A stretch of 5,618 bases of DNA from DATCSE01 sp036568605 (GTDB lineage Bacteria > Pseudomonadota > Gammaproteobacteria > Burkholderiales > Burkholderiaceae_C). The stretch spans positions 1 to 5,618 of the forward strand of contig DATCSE010000259.1 in the NCBI GenBank assembly GCA_036568605.1, given 5' to 3'. The first letter of the stretch is position 1. Each line of letters begins with the position of its first letter. Under the pieces are notes generated by a model that was given only the letters and a program-made list of their open reading frames with translations, searched no databases and had not been told where the DNA came from. The position numbers and the translations under genes are program-made. Positions 5,533 to 5,618 of the stretch are shown in pieces.

Positions 5533-5618
5533 ATGGCGGGCCGGTTCCTGTCAGCAGTCATCAGGGCCTGGACGCTGATGCCGTTCCTGCTGGCGAGCTG
5601 TGGAGGCAACGACGGCGC
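5533..5618 (+). CDS. Putative lipoprotein, N-terminal part only (runs off window)
   Basis: The frame opens with a type II (lipoprotein) signal peptide. From ATG 5533: a short n-region MAGRFLSAVIR with two arginines, a hydrophobic stretch AWTLMPFL, then the lipobox L-A-S-C with the lipidated Cys at codon 5599-5601 (residue 23), followed by GGNDG, a flexible linker typical after the Cys. Residue +2 is Gly, not Asp, so outer-membrane sorting by the Lol system is expected. An in-frame ATG at 5500 would add 11 residues (MTHRTYNAGFS). The 5533 start gives a more usual signal length, but no Shine-Dalgarno sequence clearly decides. The frame is open to the last base and only about 28 residues are visible, so the mature protein and its function are unknown. 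Confidence 0.65.
   Translation, partial: MAGRFLSAVIRAWTLMPFLLASCGGNDG

Noticed and set aside
5349..5609. Minus-strand frame of 86 codons
   Set aside because: No motifs, and it overlaps the lipoprotein signal peptide encoded on the plus strand.
1..5618. CRISPR array or intact mobile element
   Set aside because: No regularly spaced direct repeats, and no transposase or integrase, were found.

Overview
The window is GC-rich DNA, with strong G/C bias at third codon positions. Its gene content points to a betaproteobacterium, most likely of the order Burkholderiales: recN beside nadK, divergent hrcA, and TACAATGGC-type -10 boxes. The genus cannot be fixed from the sequence.

The left two thirds is housekeeping DNA. 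Three genes run leftward on the minus strand. nadK (NAD kinase, 3564-2689) is followed after 7 bases by recN (DNA repair ATPase, 2681-963), and after a 61-base gap by rapZ (901 to beyond base 1, C-terminus outside the window). They look like one transcription unit driven from the 69-base gap between nadK and the divergent gene hrcA (heat-shock repressor, 3634-4644). Both gene starts lie 6-7 bases after a good -10 box, so both mRNAs may be leaderless or nearly so. A 77-base tRNA gene with anticodon CAT follows hrcA. Its acceptor and T-arm features fit the minor isoleucine tRNA (lysidine type) better than elongator methionine.

Downstream of the tRNA (about 4777-5499) the character changes. A weak hairpin terminator comes first. 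It is followed by a cluster of overlapping inverted repeats, then by a remnant of a hipA toxin/kinase gene lacking both ends and carrying a frameshift, then by about 270 bases without a recognisable gene. A 16-base sequence near the left of the remnant recurs inverted on its right side with one mismatch. This looks like a decayed accessory insert beside a tRNA gene.

At the right edge a new plus-strand gene begins with a clear lipoprotein signal peptide (lipobox LASC) and runs out of the window.

I see no intact novel system. The least explained parts are the repeat-flanked hipA remnant, the near-perfect palindrome beside it, and the paired apparently leaderless divergent starts.
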